The position numbers and the translations under genes are program-made. A stretch of 64,000 nt of DNA from Paracoccaceae bacterium (GTDB taxonomy: Bacteria > Pseudomonadota > Alphaproteobacteria > Rhodobacterales > Rhodobacteraceae): NCBI GenBank assembly GCA_022843025.1, contig JALHOL010000003.1, positions 310,001 through 374,000 on the forward strand. Direction: 5' to 3'. Position 1 is the first letter of the stretch, and the number at the start of each line of letters is the position of its first letter. Shown in pieces: positions 28,296 to 37,649 of the stretch. The notes beneath the pieces were generated by a model. That model worked only from the letters and a program-made list of their open reading frames with translations. It had not been told where the DNA came from and did not search any database.

Positions 28296-28456
28296 ACCCT
28301 TTGCGACTCCAATAGCCCGCCTTGAGCGTGACATGCGTTTCACGCCCAAGGAACTTGCCCGGAACACGCTTAGGCGGCAGGTTTGCCGGAGCGTTCGTGG
28401 CTGACAAGGGTCCACTGGACCCTGTTTTCCCCGCGCAAGGTGCGCGGGGCCGCCAT

Positions 28457-29122
28457 TCACCCCACCATCCCCATCACCACGGGCTCGACCTCGTGCCAGC
28501 CTTCCCAGATCATCTTCAGCGCGACGTAGAAAATGATCGCAAGGCCGACATAGGCGATCCAGCGGTGCTTGTTCAGCAGCTTGGCGATGAAGCTGGCGGC
28601 AAGGCCCATCAGCGCGATCGACAGGGCAAGGCCGATCACCATCACCGAAGGGTGGTCATGCGCCGCCCCGGCCACGGCGAGGACGTTGTCGAGGCTCATC
28701 GAGACATCGGCCACCACGATCTGGATCGCGGCCTGGCGGAAGGTCTTTTTCGGCGCGCCGCCCGCGATGGTGCCATCGCGGTTCAGGTCTTCGCCCACCA
28801 GCGCCTCGGCCCCGGCCTCGTCGTCGCCATGCCCGCCTTCGCGCAATTCGCGCCACATCTTCCAGCAAACCCACAGCAAGAGGATGCCCCCTGCCAAGAT
28901 CAGCCCGGTGATCGCCATAAGCTGGGTGGTCATCAGTGCGAAGGCGATGCGCAGCACCGTTGCGGCAAGGATGCCGACAAGGATCGCCCGTGTCCGCATT
29001 TCGCGTGGCAGGCCCGCGGCGGCGAGGCCGATGACGACGGCATTGTCGCCCGCAAGCACAAGGTCGATCGCGATGACCTGGGCGAGCGCGGTCAACCCTT
29101 CGGTGGTGAAGATTTCCAGCAT
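28457..29122 (-). CDS. TerC family integral membrane protein
   Basis: 221 residues with about seven hydrophobic helices split by an acidic loop (about 85-130). The IDLVLAGDNAVVIGLAA helix and the later SLDNVLAVAGAA helix are the paired conserved Asp-Asn motifs of TerC/YjbE/YceF proteins, some of which export manganese or metallate nascent proteins. The metal role is inferred from the family. Confidence 0.88.
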   Translation of the reverse strand: MLEIFTTEGLTALAQVIAIDLVLAGDNAVVIGLAAAGLPREMRTRAILVGILAATVLRIAFALMTTQLMAITGLILAGGILLLWVCWKMWRELREGGHGDDEAGAEALVGEDLNRDGTIAGGAPKKTFRQAAIQIVVADVSMSLDNVLAVAGAAHDHPSVMVIGLALSIALMGLAASFIAKLLNKHRWIAYVGLAIIFYVALKMIWEGWHEVEPVVMGMVG

Positions 29123-29278
29123 GTCCCTCTGTCCCTTATGGGGTTTTGCCCTTGGCTACGCCTGCGGCTGCGGGCTGTCCATCACGCGCTTTGGCATGGG
29201 GTCAGAAAGATGCGAACTGCACCGTGGCGGCATCAGGCGGGCGTTGCACGGCGCGGCGTTCCCGGTTAGGCGAAGGGC

Positions 29279-30064
29279 ATGCTTTCCTATCAACACAGCT
29301 ATCACGCCGGGAACCTTGCCGATGTCCAGAAGCACGCGCTGCTGTGCTGGGTGCTGGACTATCTGACGCGCAAGGACAAGTCGCTGACCTATATCGAAAC
29401 CCATTCGGGGCGCGGGCTTTATGATCTGGGCAGCCCTGAGGCCAGCAAGACAGGCGAGGCCGCGCTGGGGATCGCGCGGGTTGAGGCGGCGTTCGATGCC
29501 GACCACCCCTATCGCCGGTCGCTGGCGGGTGTGCGAGCACTGCACGGCGCGCAGGCCTATCCGGGATCGCCCCTGCTGGCGGCAATGGCGCTGCGCGAAG
29601 GCGATGTGATGCATCTGGCCGAGTTGCATCCGCAGGAACATGCGGCGCTGTCGGCGCTGCTGTCGCCCTGGGGTGCGCATATCCAGAAGCGGGACGGGTT
29701 CGAAATGGCGATGGCCGTGACGCCCCCTACCCCGCGGCGCGGGATGATGCTGATTGACCCGTCCTATGAGGTGAAGGCCGATTACCAGACCATCCCCAAG
29801 CTGATCGGGCAGGTGGTCCGCAAATGGAATGTGGGGATCATCGCGCTGTGGTATCCGATCCTGACCGAGGGCGCGCATGGGCCGATGCTGCGGGCGCTGG
29901 AGACGGCGTTTCCCGGCAGCCTGCGGCATGAGTTGCGCTTTCCCCCGGTGCGGGATGGGCATCGGATGATCGGCACGGGAATGTGGATGCTGAACCCACC
30001 GTTCGGGATCGAAGAGGAATGCGCGCGGCTGGACGCGATGTTCCGGGGATTGGGCAATGCTTGA
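29279..30064 (+). CDS. rlmJ: 23S rRNA (adenine(2030)-N6)-methyltransferase RlmJ
   Basis: 261 residues opening with LSYQHSYHAGNLADVQKHA, the RlmJ signature, and carrying the methyltransferase catalytic motif as IDPSYE (DPPY type). It methylates A2030 of 23S rRNA using S-adenosylmethionine. Its 3' end overlaps the PhzF-family start by 8 nt. Confidence 0.92.
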   Translation: MLSYQHSYHAGNLADVQKHALLCWVLDYLTRKDKSLTYIETHSGRGLYDLGSPEASKTGEAALGIARVEAAFDADHPYRRSLAGVRALHGAQAYPGSPLLAAMALREGDVMHLAELHPQEHAALSALLSPWGAHIQKRDGFEMAMAVTPPTPRRGMMLIDPSYEVKADYQTIPKLIGQVVRKWNVGIIALWYPILTEGAHGPMLRALETAFPGSLRHELRFPPVRDGHRMIGTGMWMLNPPFGIEEECARLDAMFRGLGNA

Positions 30065-30971
30065 GTTTCGCACGCTGGATGTGTTCACCACCCTGCCCTT
30101 CACGGGCAATCCACTGGCCGTGGTGCTGGGCGCGGATGGGCTATCGATGGCGCAGATGCAGACCATCGCGCGGGAGTTTAACCTTTCGGAAACCATTTTC
30201 GTGATGGCCCCACGCGACCCCGCCCACCGGGCGCGGGTGCGCATTTTCTTTCCCACGGCGGAAATTCCCTTTGCGGGCCATCCCACAATCGGTTGCGCCA
30301 TCTTGCTGGCCTCCATGGATGCCGGACTGGAGGATGCAGGTTTGAGCGATTTCGAACGGCATCTTGTGCTGGAGGAAGAGGCGGGGCTGGTTCCTGTTAC
30401 CGTCTGGCGGAAAGGCGGGTTGATGGAGGCGGAGTTCACCGCGCCGGTCGTGCCGCATGGCACGGAGGGGTTGGTGGCCGAGGACCGGCTTGCGCCCGCT
30501 TTGGGGTTGGAGCCGGGTGAAATAGGTTTTGGCGCGCATCGGCCGGGCATCTGGCAGGGCGGACCGCGGTTTCTGTATGTGCCGGTTGCCTCGCTGTCCG
30601 TGTTGGCCCGGGCGCGGGCGATGCAGCCGCATTGGGATGCGGTGATGGCGGCGGCTGGGGTCGACAGCGCCTATCTGTATACGCCGGGAGCGGAGTGCGA
30701 TTTCCGCGCGCGGATGTTTTCGCCGACGGCCGGCATCCCGGAAGACCCAGCCACCGGGTCGGCCACGGCGATCCTTGCGGCGCAGTTGCGTGCGACCGGA
30801 GTGTTGGCGGATGGGGCGAACCGGTTCCATCTGCGGCAGGGGGTGGAAATGGGGCGAGCCTCGGATCTGTTCCTGTCGGTTGATGTTGTGGGCGGTGCGG
30901 TACAGGCCGTGCGCATCCGGGGGGCGGCGGTGCCGGTCTCAGAGGGCAGGATCACAGTGCCGCAGGCGTGA
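30057..30971 (+). CDS. PhzF family isomerase/epimerase
   Basis: 304 residues of the PhzF/diaminopimelate-epimerase fold. Glu45 in NLSETIFV corresponds to the catalytic acid of PhzF, and PEDPATGSA is the conserved second-half motif. The reaction is unknown for most members. It overlaps rlmJ by 8 nt and is probably co-transcribed. Confidence 0.88.
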   Translation: MLEFRTLDVFTTLPFTGNPLAVVLGADGLSMAQMQTIAREFNLSETIFVMAPRDPAHRARVRIFFPTAEIPFAGHPTIGCAILLASMDAGLEDAGLSDFERHLVLEEEAGLVPVTVWRKGGLMEAEFTAPVVPHGTEGLVAEDRLAPALGLEPGEIGFGAHRPGIWQGGPRFLYVPVASLSVLARARAMQPHWDAVMAAAGVDSAYLYTPGAECDFRARMFSPTAGIPEDPATGSATAILAAQLRATGVLADGANRFHLRQGVEMGRASDLFLSVDVVGGAVQAVRIRGAAVPVSEGRITVPQA

Positions 30972-31019
30972 AAGCAGGGCGGCTTGCCGCCGCCCGTTGT
31001 GCCGCCTATTCTTCATTTC

Positions 31020-31457
31020 ATGTTGCAAGCGATCCTGCGCGCGCTGAGCGCCCCCGAACCCACCCGCCTGCCCCAACCCGATGCCCGCTTGGCCTTGGCG
31101 GCGCTTTTGGTACGGGTGGCGAAAACCGATGGTCTTTATTCGGCGGAAGAGGCCGAACGGATCGACCGCGTGCTGATGACGCATCATCAGATTGGCCCGT
31201 TCGAAGTGGCCAAGCTGCGGGCCGAGGCGGAAGAGTTGGAGAACATCGCGCCGGATACGGTGCGGTTCACCCGCGCGCTGAAGACTGCCACGGCTTTGGA
31301 GGATCGGTCCGCGCTGATGGAGGCGCTGTGGTCTGTCGCGCTGGCCGATGGGGTGCGCGATGCCGAGGAAGACCGCCTGCTGCGGATGGTGGCCTCCCTT
31401 CTGGGCCTGACGGATGTGGAATCTGGGCTGGCGCGACAGCGGGCCGAACGGGCCTGA
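31020..31457 (+). CDS. TerB-like (tellurite resistance B fold) protein
   Basis: 145 residues, all helical, with the two TerB-type halves (LAALLVRVAKTDGLYSAEE and LWSVALADGVRDAEEDRLL) whose acidic positions bind metal in relatives. The role outside tellurite operons is unknown. ATG 31020 is preferred; upstream residues are unconserved. Confidence 0.75.
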   Translation: MLQAILRALSAPEPTRLPQPDARLALAALLVRVAKTDGLYSAEEAERIDRVLMTHHQIGPFEVAKLRAEAEELENIAPDTVRFTRALKTATALEDRSALMEALWSVALADGVRDAEEDRLLRMVASLLGLTDVESGLARQRAERA

Positions 31458-31515
31458 GGTCTGACCTCATTCTCTGATGTTTTCAGGATGAGTACGGCGA
31501 TGCGCGGCATCGCCC

Positions 31516-31543
31516 TTGCCGATGCGTTCGGTCTTGCTATTTA
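31516..31543 (+). promoter_or_regulatory. Predicted promoter of the Mo-hydroxylase operon
   Basis: TTGCCG (31516-31521), 16 nt, TATTTA (31538-31543). The -10 element lies inside the candidate TetR operator, an arrangement expected for repression. Confidence 0.4.
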
Positions 31544-31557
31544 TCGTTCGATAGATA
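31538..31557. promoter_or_regulatory. Candidate TetR operator A (TATTTAT-N6-ATAGATA)
   Basis: A 20-bp dyad, TATTTAT-CGTTCG-ATAGATA, with one mismatch, 33 nt before the Mo-hydroxylase FAD subunit. It has the same arms and 6-nt spacing as dyads at 52993 and 55244, the last beside the TetR gene. Confidence 0.65.
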
Positions 31558-31590
31558 ATCTTTCCAGGAAGCGGGATCGGGGGCGGCGGC

Positions 31591-32406
31591 ATGAAGGCTT
31601 CACACTTCGACTATGTCCGCGTCCAGTCAGTCGAGGATGCGGTCCGGGTGATGGCGGATTCGGACGGCGAGGCGCGGTTTCTGGCCGGTGGGCAGAGCCT
31701 GATCCCTGCGTTGAACTTTCGGCTCGATCGTCCCGGCCTGCTGATTGACCTGAATGCGGTGACCGCGCTTTCGGGCATCCGGCGAGAAGGGGATCACATC
31801 GTTATCGGCGCCCTGACCCGCCATGCCGAGGTCGAGCGTCACCCTTTGATCGCCGCCCATCTGCCGCTGCTGGCCGAGGCCGTGCAGCATGTGGCCCATT
31901 CTGCCATCCGCAACCGGGGCACTTTTGGCGGCAGCCTTGCACTGGCTGATCCCGCGGCGGAGATGCCAGCCTGCGCGCTGGCGCTGCGGGCGGTGATCCA
32001 TGTGCAAGGGCCAAAGGGGCGGCGCAGTATTCCGGCTGATGCGTTTTTTGAAGGCAGCTATGCCACCGCGCTTGCGCCCGGCGAACTGCTGACCGAAGTG
32101 CATATCCCCCTGCCCGATCCGGCGGCGCGGCACGGCTTTGCCGAATTGACCCGGCGGCGGGGCGATTACGCGATGGCGGGGCTGGCGCTGATGGCGGGGC
32201 CAGAGGCGCGGGTGGTCTGGTTCGGTCTTGCCGACAGGCCGCTGCGCGATCTGGGGGCCGAGGCCGCACTGGCGCAGGGGCCGATTGCTGCTGCGGCGGC
32301 GGCGCTTGACGGGGCGGAGGTCTGGGGGGACCTGCACAATTCGGCCGAGACCAAGGTTCATCTGGCACGGGTCATGATCCGCCGCCTGCTGGAGCGCATG
32401 ACATGA
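31591..32406 (+). CDS. Molybdenum hydroxylase, FAD-binding medium subunit (CoxM-like)
   Basis: 271 residues with the two FAD-binding segments of the xanthine dehydrogenase family: AGGQSLIPALNFR and TFGGSLALADPAAEMP. It accepts electrons from the Fe-S subunit and passes them to an acceptor. It is first in an operon with the Fe-S and Mo subunits, with a 4-nt ATGA overlap to the next gene. A candidate TetR operator precedes it. Confidence 0.9.
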   Translation: MKASHFDYVRVQSVEDAVRVMADSDGEARFLAGGQSLIPALNFRLDRPGLLIDLNAVTALSGIRREGDHIVIGALTRHAEVERHPLIAAHLPLLAEAVQHVAHSAIRNRGTFGGSLALADPAAEMPACALALRAVIHVQGPKGRRSIPADAFFEGSYATALAPGELLTEVHIPLPDPAARHGFAELTRRRGDYAMAGLALMAGPEARVVWFGLADRPLRDLGAEAALAQGPIAAAAAALDGAEVWGDLHNSAETKVHLARVMIRRLLERMT

Positions 32407-32861
32407 GGGTTACCTTCCGCCTGAATGGCGAAGCCACGGTGATCGAGGCCGAACCGCGCCAAAGCCTCGCCGATGCGGTGCGCGCGGCGGGGTTCACTGG
32501 AACGCATCATGGCTGTGAACATGGGGTTTGCGGCGCCTGCACCCTGCGCGTGGACGGCGTGGCGGTGCGGGGATGCCTGATGCTGGCAGTGCAGGCAGAG
32601 GGGGCCGAAGTGGTGACGGTCGAGGGGTTGGATACGCCCGATCTGAAGGCGGCTTTTGTCCGCCACAATGCCCTGCAATGCGGATTTTGTACGCCGGGGA
32701 TGTTGATGACCGCAGCGGAATTGCTTGAATCCAGCCATGTGCCGGACCGCGCTGAAATCCGCGATCACCTGTCGGGCAATTATTGCCGCTGTACCGGCTA
32801 TCAGGCGATTGTCGATGCCGTGGAAGAGGTGGCGCAGGCGCGTCATGGGGCCAAGCCATGA
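32403..32861 (+). CDS. Molybdenum hydroxylase, [2Fe-2S] small subunit (CoxS-like)
   Basis: 152 residues. The plant-type cluster ligands are Cys38, Cys43, Cys46 and Cys58; the second cluster ligands are Cys93, Cys96, Cys128 and Cys130 (CGFCTPG and CRC). This is the standard eight-cysteine layout of xanthine dehydrogenase-type small subunits. It overlaps both neighbours by 4 nt. Confidence 0.95.
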   Translation: MRVTFRLNGEATVIEAEPRQSLADAVRAAGFTGTHHGCEHGVCGACTLRVDGVAVRGCLMLAVQAEGAEVVTVEGLDTPDLKAAFVRHNALQCGFCTPGMLMTAAELLESSHVPDRAEIRDHLSGNYCRCTGYQAIVDAVEEVAQARHGAKP

Positions 32862-35206
32862 CTCAGATCGGCCGCGCCTTACCCCGCCCCAATGCGCGCC
32901 GTCTGGTGGAAGGCGCGGGCCGGTTCGTGGGCGATCTTACCCCGCCCCGGATGCTGCACGCGGTCTTTGTCCGGTCGCCCTATGCCCATGCGGTGATCAC
33001 CGGGATGGATCTGGACGCCGCGCGCGCCGCGCCGGGGGTGGTGGCGGTCTATGACGGGGCCGACATGGCCACCCAGATCACGCCCTGGGTGGGCGTGCTG
33101 ACGCATATGATGGGCATGCGATCACCGCCGCAGCCAGCGCTGGCGGTCGGGCGCACGCATTGGCAGGGTGAGCCTGTGGTGATGATCGTGGCCAGCAGCC
33201 GCGCCCTTGCTGAGGATGCCGCCGAACTGGTGACGGTGGACTATGATCCCCTGCCCCCGGTCACGGACATGGAAGCTGCGCTTGCCCCCGACGCCGCGGT
33301 GATCCACCCCGACCTCGGGTCGAACCTGTGCTGGGAGAAGCGTATCGATGTGGGCGCGGTGGACGCGGCTTTTGCCGATCCGGCCAATACGGTGGTGGAA
33401 CGCCGGTTTGTCTTTGGCCGCCATACGGGCGTCACGCTGGAACCGCGCGTCATCACGGCCGATTATGACGCAGCGCAGGATCAGTTGACGATAAACTACT
33501 CGGGCCAGGTGCCGCATATGATGCAGGAGGTTCTGGCAACCCATCTGGGCCTGCCGCAATCGCAGGTGCGGATCGTGGCGCAGGATGTGGGCGGTTCCTT
33601 TGGGATCAAGATCCACACTTACGGCGACGAGGTGGCCGCCTGCGCCGCAGCCCGCCTGCTGCGCCGCCCGGTGCAATTCGCAGCGGACCGCTATGAAAGT
33701 TTCCAAAGCGACATCCACGCCCGCGATCACCGGGTGACAGCCCGCGCGGCGATGGCGCCTGACGGGCGCCTGCTGGCCGTGGATGTGGATGACATCACGG
33801 GGATCGGCCCCTATTCCGTCTATCCTCGCTCCTCGGCGATTGAGGGAAATCAGGTCATCAACCTGATCGGCGCGCCATACACCCTGCCCGCTTATCGCGC
33901 CCGGTTGCGGGTGGTGTTTCAGACAAAGGTTCCCACCTGCCAATACCGCGCTGTGGGCCATCCGATTGCCATGGCGGTGATGGAAGGGCTGATGGACGAT
34001 CTGGCCGCTGCAACGGGCCGCGATCCGGTGGTGCTGCGGGAGATGAACCTGATCCCGGATGATGCCTATCCGGTGCGTTCGCCGCAGGGGATGCTCTATG
34101 CCGATCTGTCGCATCAGGCCTGCCTGACCCGCCTTAAGGAACTGATGGGCTATGACGCGCTTTGCGCGGAACGCGACGCGATGCGGGCGCGCGGCGCCTA
34201 TCGGGGGATCGGGATCGTCAGCATGGTAGAGATCACCAACCCGTCGCCGATGTTTTATGGGGTGGGCGGGGCGCCGGTTGCGGCACAGGATGGGGCGGTC
34301 GTGCGGCTGGATGCGTCGGGTGCGATGCATCTGTCCAGTTCCGTCACTGAACAGGGACAGGGAACGGAAACGATCCTCGCCCAGATCGCCGCCGATGTGC
34401 TGGGCCTGAGGGCCGATGATATACGGGTACAGACCGGGGATACCGCACATATGCCCTATGGCGGTGGCACCTGGGCCTCACGCGGGGCGGGGATCGGGGG
34501 CGAGGCGATGCGCGCGGCCAGCGTGGCACTGCGCGAGCAAGTGTTGGAATTGGCTGGGGCTGTTCTGCAATGCCCGCCCAGCGCCTTGGCTCTTGCAGGC
34601 GGTGCGATCATTGATGCCGCAAGCTCGACAGAGCGCATGACCCTGCGCGAGTTGGCGCGGATGGTATATTTCCGGGGCAACGAGCTTCCTGCCGGACAGG
34701 CGGCTGAGCTGATCGCCAGCCGTCATTTCCGGGTTGAGGGGATGCCATTTGTGTTCAGCAACGGGGCGATGGCATCCTATGTCGAGGTGGATGTCGAAAC
34801 CGGGCTGGTCACGCTTTTGAACCACTGGGTGGTGGAAGATGTGGGCACCATCCTGAACCCCAAGCTGGTGGATGAACAGATCAGGGGCGGTGTGGTGCAG
34901 GGCATAGGTGGCGCCCTGTTCGAGGAATGCCTGTTCTCTGACGATGGCCAGCTTTTGACCGCGACGATGGCCGATTATCTGGTGCCGATGGCGGGTGAGA
35001 TGCCGGATATCGAGATCGCGCATGTGGTCACGCCCACCCGCACCTCGGCTCTTGGGGCCAAGGGTGCGGGCGAGGCGGGGACCTCGGGCGCACCGGGCGC
35101 GGTGATGAATGCCGTGAACGATGCGCTGCGTCCGCTGGGCGCGCAGATCAGCCAGATGCCCATGACGCCAGAACGCATTTTGCGCAGCCTTGGTCTGGTG
35201 CCATGA
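32858..35206 (+). CDS. Molybdenum hydroxylase, molybdopterin large subunit (CoxL-like)
   Basis: 782 residues of the aldehyde oxidase/xanthine dehydrogenase large-subunit family. Recognisable segments are GRFVGDL at the start, QDVGGSFGIK, the GQGTETILAQIAADVLG strand and the GAKGAGEAGTSGAPGAV active-site loop with a probable catalytic Glu. The CO-dehydrogenase-specific VAYXCSFR loop is absent, so this is a hydroxylase of an unknown, probably aromatic or N-heteroaromatic, substrate. ATG 32858 overlaps the previous stop by 4 nt. Confidence 0.9.
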   Translation: MTQIGRALPRPNARRLVEGAGRFVGDLTPPRMLHAVFVRSPYAHAVITGMDLDAARAAPGVVAVYDGADMATQITPWVGVLTHMMGMRSPPQPALAVGRTHWQGEPVVMIVASSRALAEDAAELVTVDYDPLPPVTDMEAALAPDAAVIHPDLGSNLCWEKRIDVGAVDAAFADPANTVVERRFVFGRHTGVTLEPRVITADYDAAQDQLTINYSGQVPHMMQEVLATHLGLPQSQVRIVAQDVGGSFGIKIHTYGDEVAACAAARLLRRPVQFAADRYESFQSDIHARDHRVTARAAMAPDGRLLAVDVDDITGIGPYSVYPRSSAIEGNQVINLIGAPYTLPAYRARLRVVFQTKVPTCQYRAVGHPIAMAVMEGLMDDLAAATGRDPVVLREMNLIPDDAYPVRSPQGMLYADLSHQACLTRLKELMGYDALCAERDAMRARGAYRGIGIVSMVEITNPSPMFYGVGGAPVAAQDGAVVRLDASGAMHLSSSVTEQGQGTETILAQIAADVLGLRADDIRVQTGDTAHMPYGGGTWASRGAGIGGEAMRAASVALREQVLELAGAVLQCPPSALALAGGAIIDAASSTERMTLRELARMVYFRGNELPAGQAAELIASRHFRVEGMPFVFSNGAMASYVEVDVETGLVTLLNHWVVEDVGTILNPKLVDEQIRGGVVQGIGGALFEECLFSDDGQLLTATMADYLVPMAGEMPDIEIAHVVTPTRTSALGAKGAGEAGTSGAPGAVMNAVNDALRPLGAQISQMPMTPERILRSLGLVP

Positions 35207-35231
35207 TGCCCCCTTTCAGGAGAGAACGCCG

Positions 35232-36062
35232 ATGATCATGGACACTGACGGCGGCACCCTCTTTGGCGTGGCCGCCATGCTTGTGGTGGCGGGGTTGGCC
35301 ACCGGGGTTCTGGCCGGCCTGTTCGGTGTTGGCGGCGGGGCGATCCTTGTGCCAGTCCTGTTCCTGTCTTTCACGCTGGTGGGGGTAGAAGAGGCGATTG
35401 CCATGCCATTGGCGGTGGGAACATCGCTGGCAGTGATCGTGCCCACCTCGATCAGTTCGGCGCGGGGGCATTTCGCCAAGGGCATGGTGGATATGGCCTT
35501 GGTGCGTGTCTGGGCGGTGCCGATACTGGCGGGTGTGATGGGTGGGGCGGTGCTGGCGCGGTATTCCGCGCCTTGGGTGTTCCAGTTGGTCTTCATTCTT
35601 GTGGCAGGGACCAATGCAACCAAACTGTTGCTGGGCAAGGCGAACTGGAAGATCGCGGATGATCTGCCGACCGGCTGGCTGTTGCGGTTTTATGGGTTCA
35701 TGGCGGGGCTTCTGTCGGCACTGATGGGCATTGGCGGCGGGGCGATCACCAATCTGGCGATGACGCTGCATGGCCGGCCGATCCATCAGGCGGTGGCAAC
35801 CTCCGCAGCCATCGGGGTGGTAATTTCGATCCCCGGGGCCATCGGCTATGCGTTGGCGGGGCTGGGCAAGGCCGGCTTGCCGCTCGGGTCCATCGGGTTT
35901 GTTTCGGCCCTTGGCTTTGTGCTGATCGTGCCAACCACGCTGCTGACCACGGCGATTGGTGTCCGGCTGGCGCATGCCATGTCGCGCCGGACGCTGGAAA
36001 AGGCCTTTGGCATCTTCCTGCTGGCGGTAAGCCTGCGCTTTCTGCATCTGCTGTTGACCTGA
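35232..36062 (+). CDS. TauE/SafE family permease
   Basis: 276 residues with eight or so membrane helices in two related halves, each with a glycine-rich LFGVGGGAILVP / LMGIGGGAITN signature. The family exports or imports sulfite, sulfoacetate or other organic anions. An AGGAGAG Shine-Dalgarno precedes ATG 35232. Its place in the Mo-hydroxylase operon suggests transport of the substrate or a product. Confidence 0.85.
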   Translation: MIMDTDGGTLFGVAAMLVVAGLATGVLAGLFGVGGGAILVPVLFLSFTLVGVEEAIAMPLAVGTSLAVIVPTSISSARGHFAKGMVDMALVRVWAVPILAGVMGGAVLARYSAPWVFQLVFILVAGTNATKLLLGKANWKIADDLPTGWLLRFYGFMAGLLSALMGIGGGAITNLAMTLHGRPIHQAVATSAAIGVVISIPGAIGYALAGLGKAGLPLGSIGFVSALGFVLIVPTTLLTTAIGVRLAHAMSRRTLEKAFGIFLLAVSLRFLHLLLT

Positions 36063-36075
36063 GAGAGGCTGACCC

Positions 36076-36639
36076 ATGCCCCGCCTGACTGATCTTGACG
36101 AAACCCACCTCAGCCCCGCGCAACAGCGCATCTTCGATGCCATCCGGTCCGGCCCGCGCGGGGTGGTCGAAGGCCCGCTGCGCGTGTGGCTCACAAGCCC
36201 CGGCCTTGCCGATACTGCGCAAGCGCTGGGGGCTTTCTGCCGCTATGGTACGTCGCTGCCGCCGCGATTGTCAGAACTGGCAATCCTAGTGACCGGGGCC
36301 TTCTGGGCATCGGGTTTTGAATGGGCGGTCCATGCCCCCATCGCCCACAGCGCGGGACTATCGGAAGACGTGATCGAGGCGATCCGTCAAGGCCGGATCC
36401 CGGCTTTTGCGCAGGAGGACGAGGCGATCATCTACGCCTTTGCCAGCGAACTGCACCGCGATCATAAGGTGCAACCCGCCACATATGCCCGCGCCACCGC
36501 CGCCTTTGGCGAACAGGCCGTGGTAGAGCTTGTGGGCATCCTTGGCTATTACACCTTGATTTCCATGACCATCAACGCCTTCGAGGTGCCCCTGCCCGCA
36601 GGCGCGCCCGATCCTTTCCCGAAGCAGGAGTCTGTCTGA
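36076..36639 (+). CDS. Carboxymuconolactone decarboxylase-like protein
   Basis: 187 residues of the CMD/AhpD fold. The usual CxxC of AhpD peroxidases is missing; the motif reads SGFEWAVHAPIAHSAGL, with Glu82, His86 and His91 as candidate active residues, closer to gamma-carboxymuconolactone decarboxylases. The reaction is unknown. It shares one base with the next start (TGATG). Confidence 0.8.
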   Translation: MPRLTDLDETHLSPAQQRIFDAIRSGPRGVVEGPLRVWLTSPGLADTAQALGAFCRYGTSLPPRLSELAILVTGAFWASGFEWAVHAPIAHSAGLSEDVIEAIRQGRIPAFAQEDEAIIYAFASELHRDHKVQPATYARATAAFGEQAVVELVGILGYYTLISMTINAFEVPLPAGAPDPFPKQESV

Positions 36640-37649
36640 TGCTGAACGCCGCAATCGTCGGTCTGGGCTGGTGGGGCAAGACGCTTGCCCGTGCAGCGCG
36701 TTCCGGGGGAGAGATCGCAATTGTCGCCGGGGCCACGGGCCGCCGTGCGTTGGCCGAGGATTTCGCCGCCGAGCAGGGGTTTGACCTGCTGGACAGCTAC
36801 GAACAGGTGCTGGCCGATCCGCGTGTCGATGCCGTGATCCTTGCCACACCGCATCTGGACCATGAGGCGCAGATGATCGCCGCCGCCCGCGCAGGCAAGC
36901 ACATCTTTGCCGAAAAGCCCTTTACGCTGACCAAAGCCTCGGCCGAGGCGGCGGTGGCGGCTATCCGCGCGGCGGGCGTGACCGTGGGTCTTGGCCATAA
37001 CCGCCGCTTTCACCCGCATATGGCCGATCTGAGACGCCGCGTGCGCTCGGGTGCTTTGGGCACTGTCCTGCATGTCGAAGGTACGATGACCGCGCCCAAC
37101 GGGCTGTTCCTGAAACCCGACAGCTGGCGTGTCGATCCCCGCCAGTCGCCTGCGGGCGGTATGGCGGGCCTTGGCATCCACATGGTTGACGGGATGATCG
37201 ACCTGTTCGGCCAGATCACCGAAGTCACCTGCCAAAGCCTGCACCGCGCCACGCCTGCGGGAACGCAGGATACCACGTCGATCCTGCTGGCCTTTGCCGA
37301 AGGGATGACGGGATATGTATCCTGCATGACGGCCACGTCGCCCAGCTATCGGTTCTGTGTCTATGGCTCAGCCGGGATTGCCGAAATCCGGGGACAGCAT
37401 CTGGATGAGTTCACCTTTGCCCCTGCCCCCGATGCGCCGTTGTCAGGCCATGCCACGGCGAAGCCGGTGGAGCGCCACAGCCTGCCCGGTTTCGATACAG
37501 TCGCGGCGGAACTGTCCGCCTTTGCAGCCGCCGTTGCCGGGCGCGCGCCCTTTCCCATCACCCCTGACGAAATGATCCATGGCGCGGCGGTGTTTGAGGC
37601 CATCGCCGCATCGGCGGCGGCCAACAGCACGGTGCAGGTCCAGCGGTGA
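36639..37649 (+). CDS. Gfo/Idh/MocA family oxidoreductase (copy 1)
   Basis: 336 residues with an N-terminal NAD(P)-binding Rossmann fold (VGLGWWGKTL) and the EKP segment FAEKPFTLT used for catalysis in this family. It oxidises or reduces a polyol- or sugar-like carbonyl. The N-terminus is nearly the same as that of the second Gfo/Idh gene at 44646-45650, so the two are paralogues in this island. It overlaps the YdcZ gene by 4 nt. Confidence 0.87.
   Translation: MLNAAIVGLGWWGKTLARAARSGGEIAIVAGATGRRALAEDFAAEQGFDLLDSYEQVLADPRVDAVILATPHLDHEAQMIAAARAGKHIFAEKPFTLTKASAEAAVAAIRAAGVTVGLGHNRRFHPHMADLRRRVRSGALGTVLHVEGTMTAPNGLFLKPDSWRVDPRQSPAGGMAGLGIHMVDGMIDLFGQITEVTCQSLHRATPAGTQDTTSILLAFAEGMTGYVSCMTATSPSYRFCVYGSAGIAEIRGQHLDEFTFAPAPDAPLSGHATAKPVERHSLPGFDTVAAELSAFAAAVAGRAPFPITPDEMIHGAAVFEAIAASAAANSTVQVQR

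Noticed and set aside
29123-29278. yybP-ykoY-type manganese riboswitch before the TerC gene
   Set aside because: I could not build the conserved helices or loop sequences from the leader.
33122-34450. 442-codon minus-strand open frame inside the Mo-hydroxylase large subunit
   Set aside because: Composition (His/Arg/Gln-rich) is typical of an antisense shadow and the plus strand encodes a clear CoxL-like protein.
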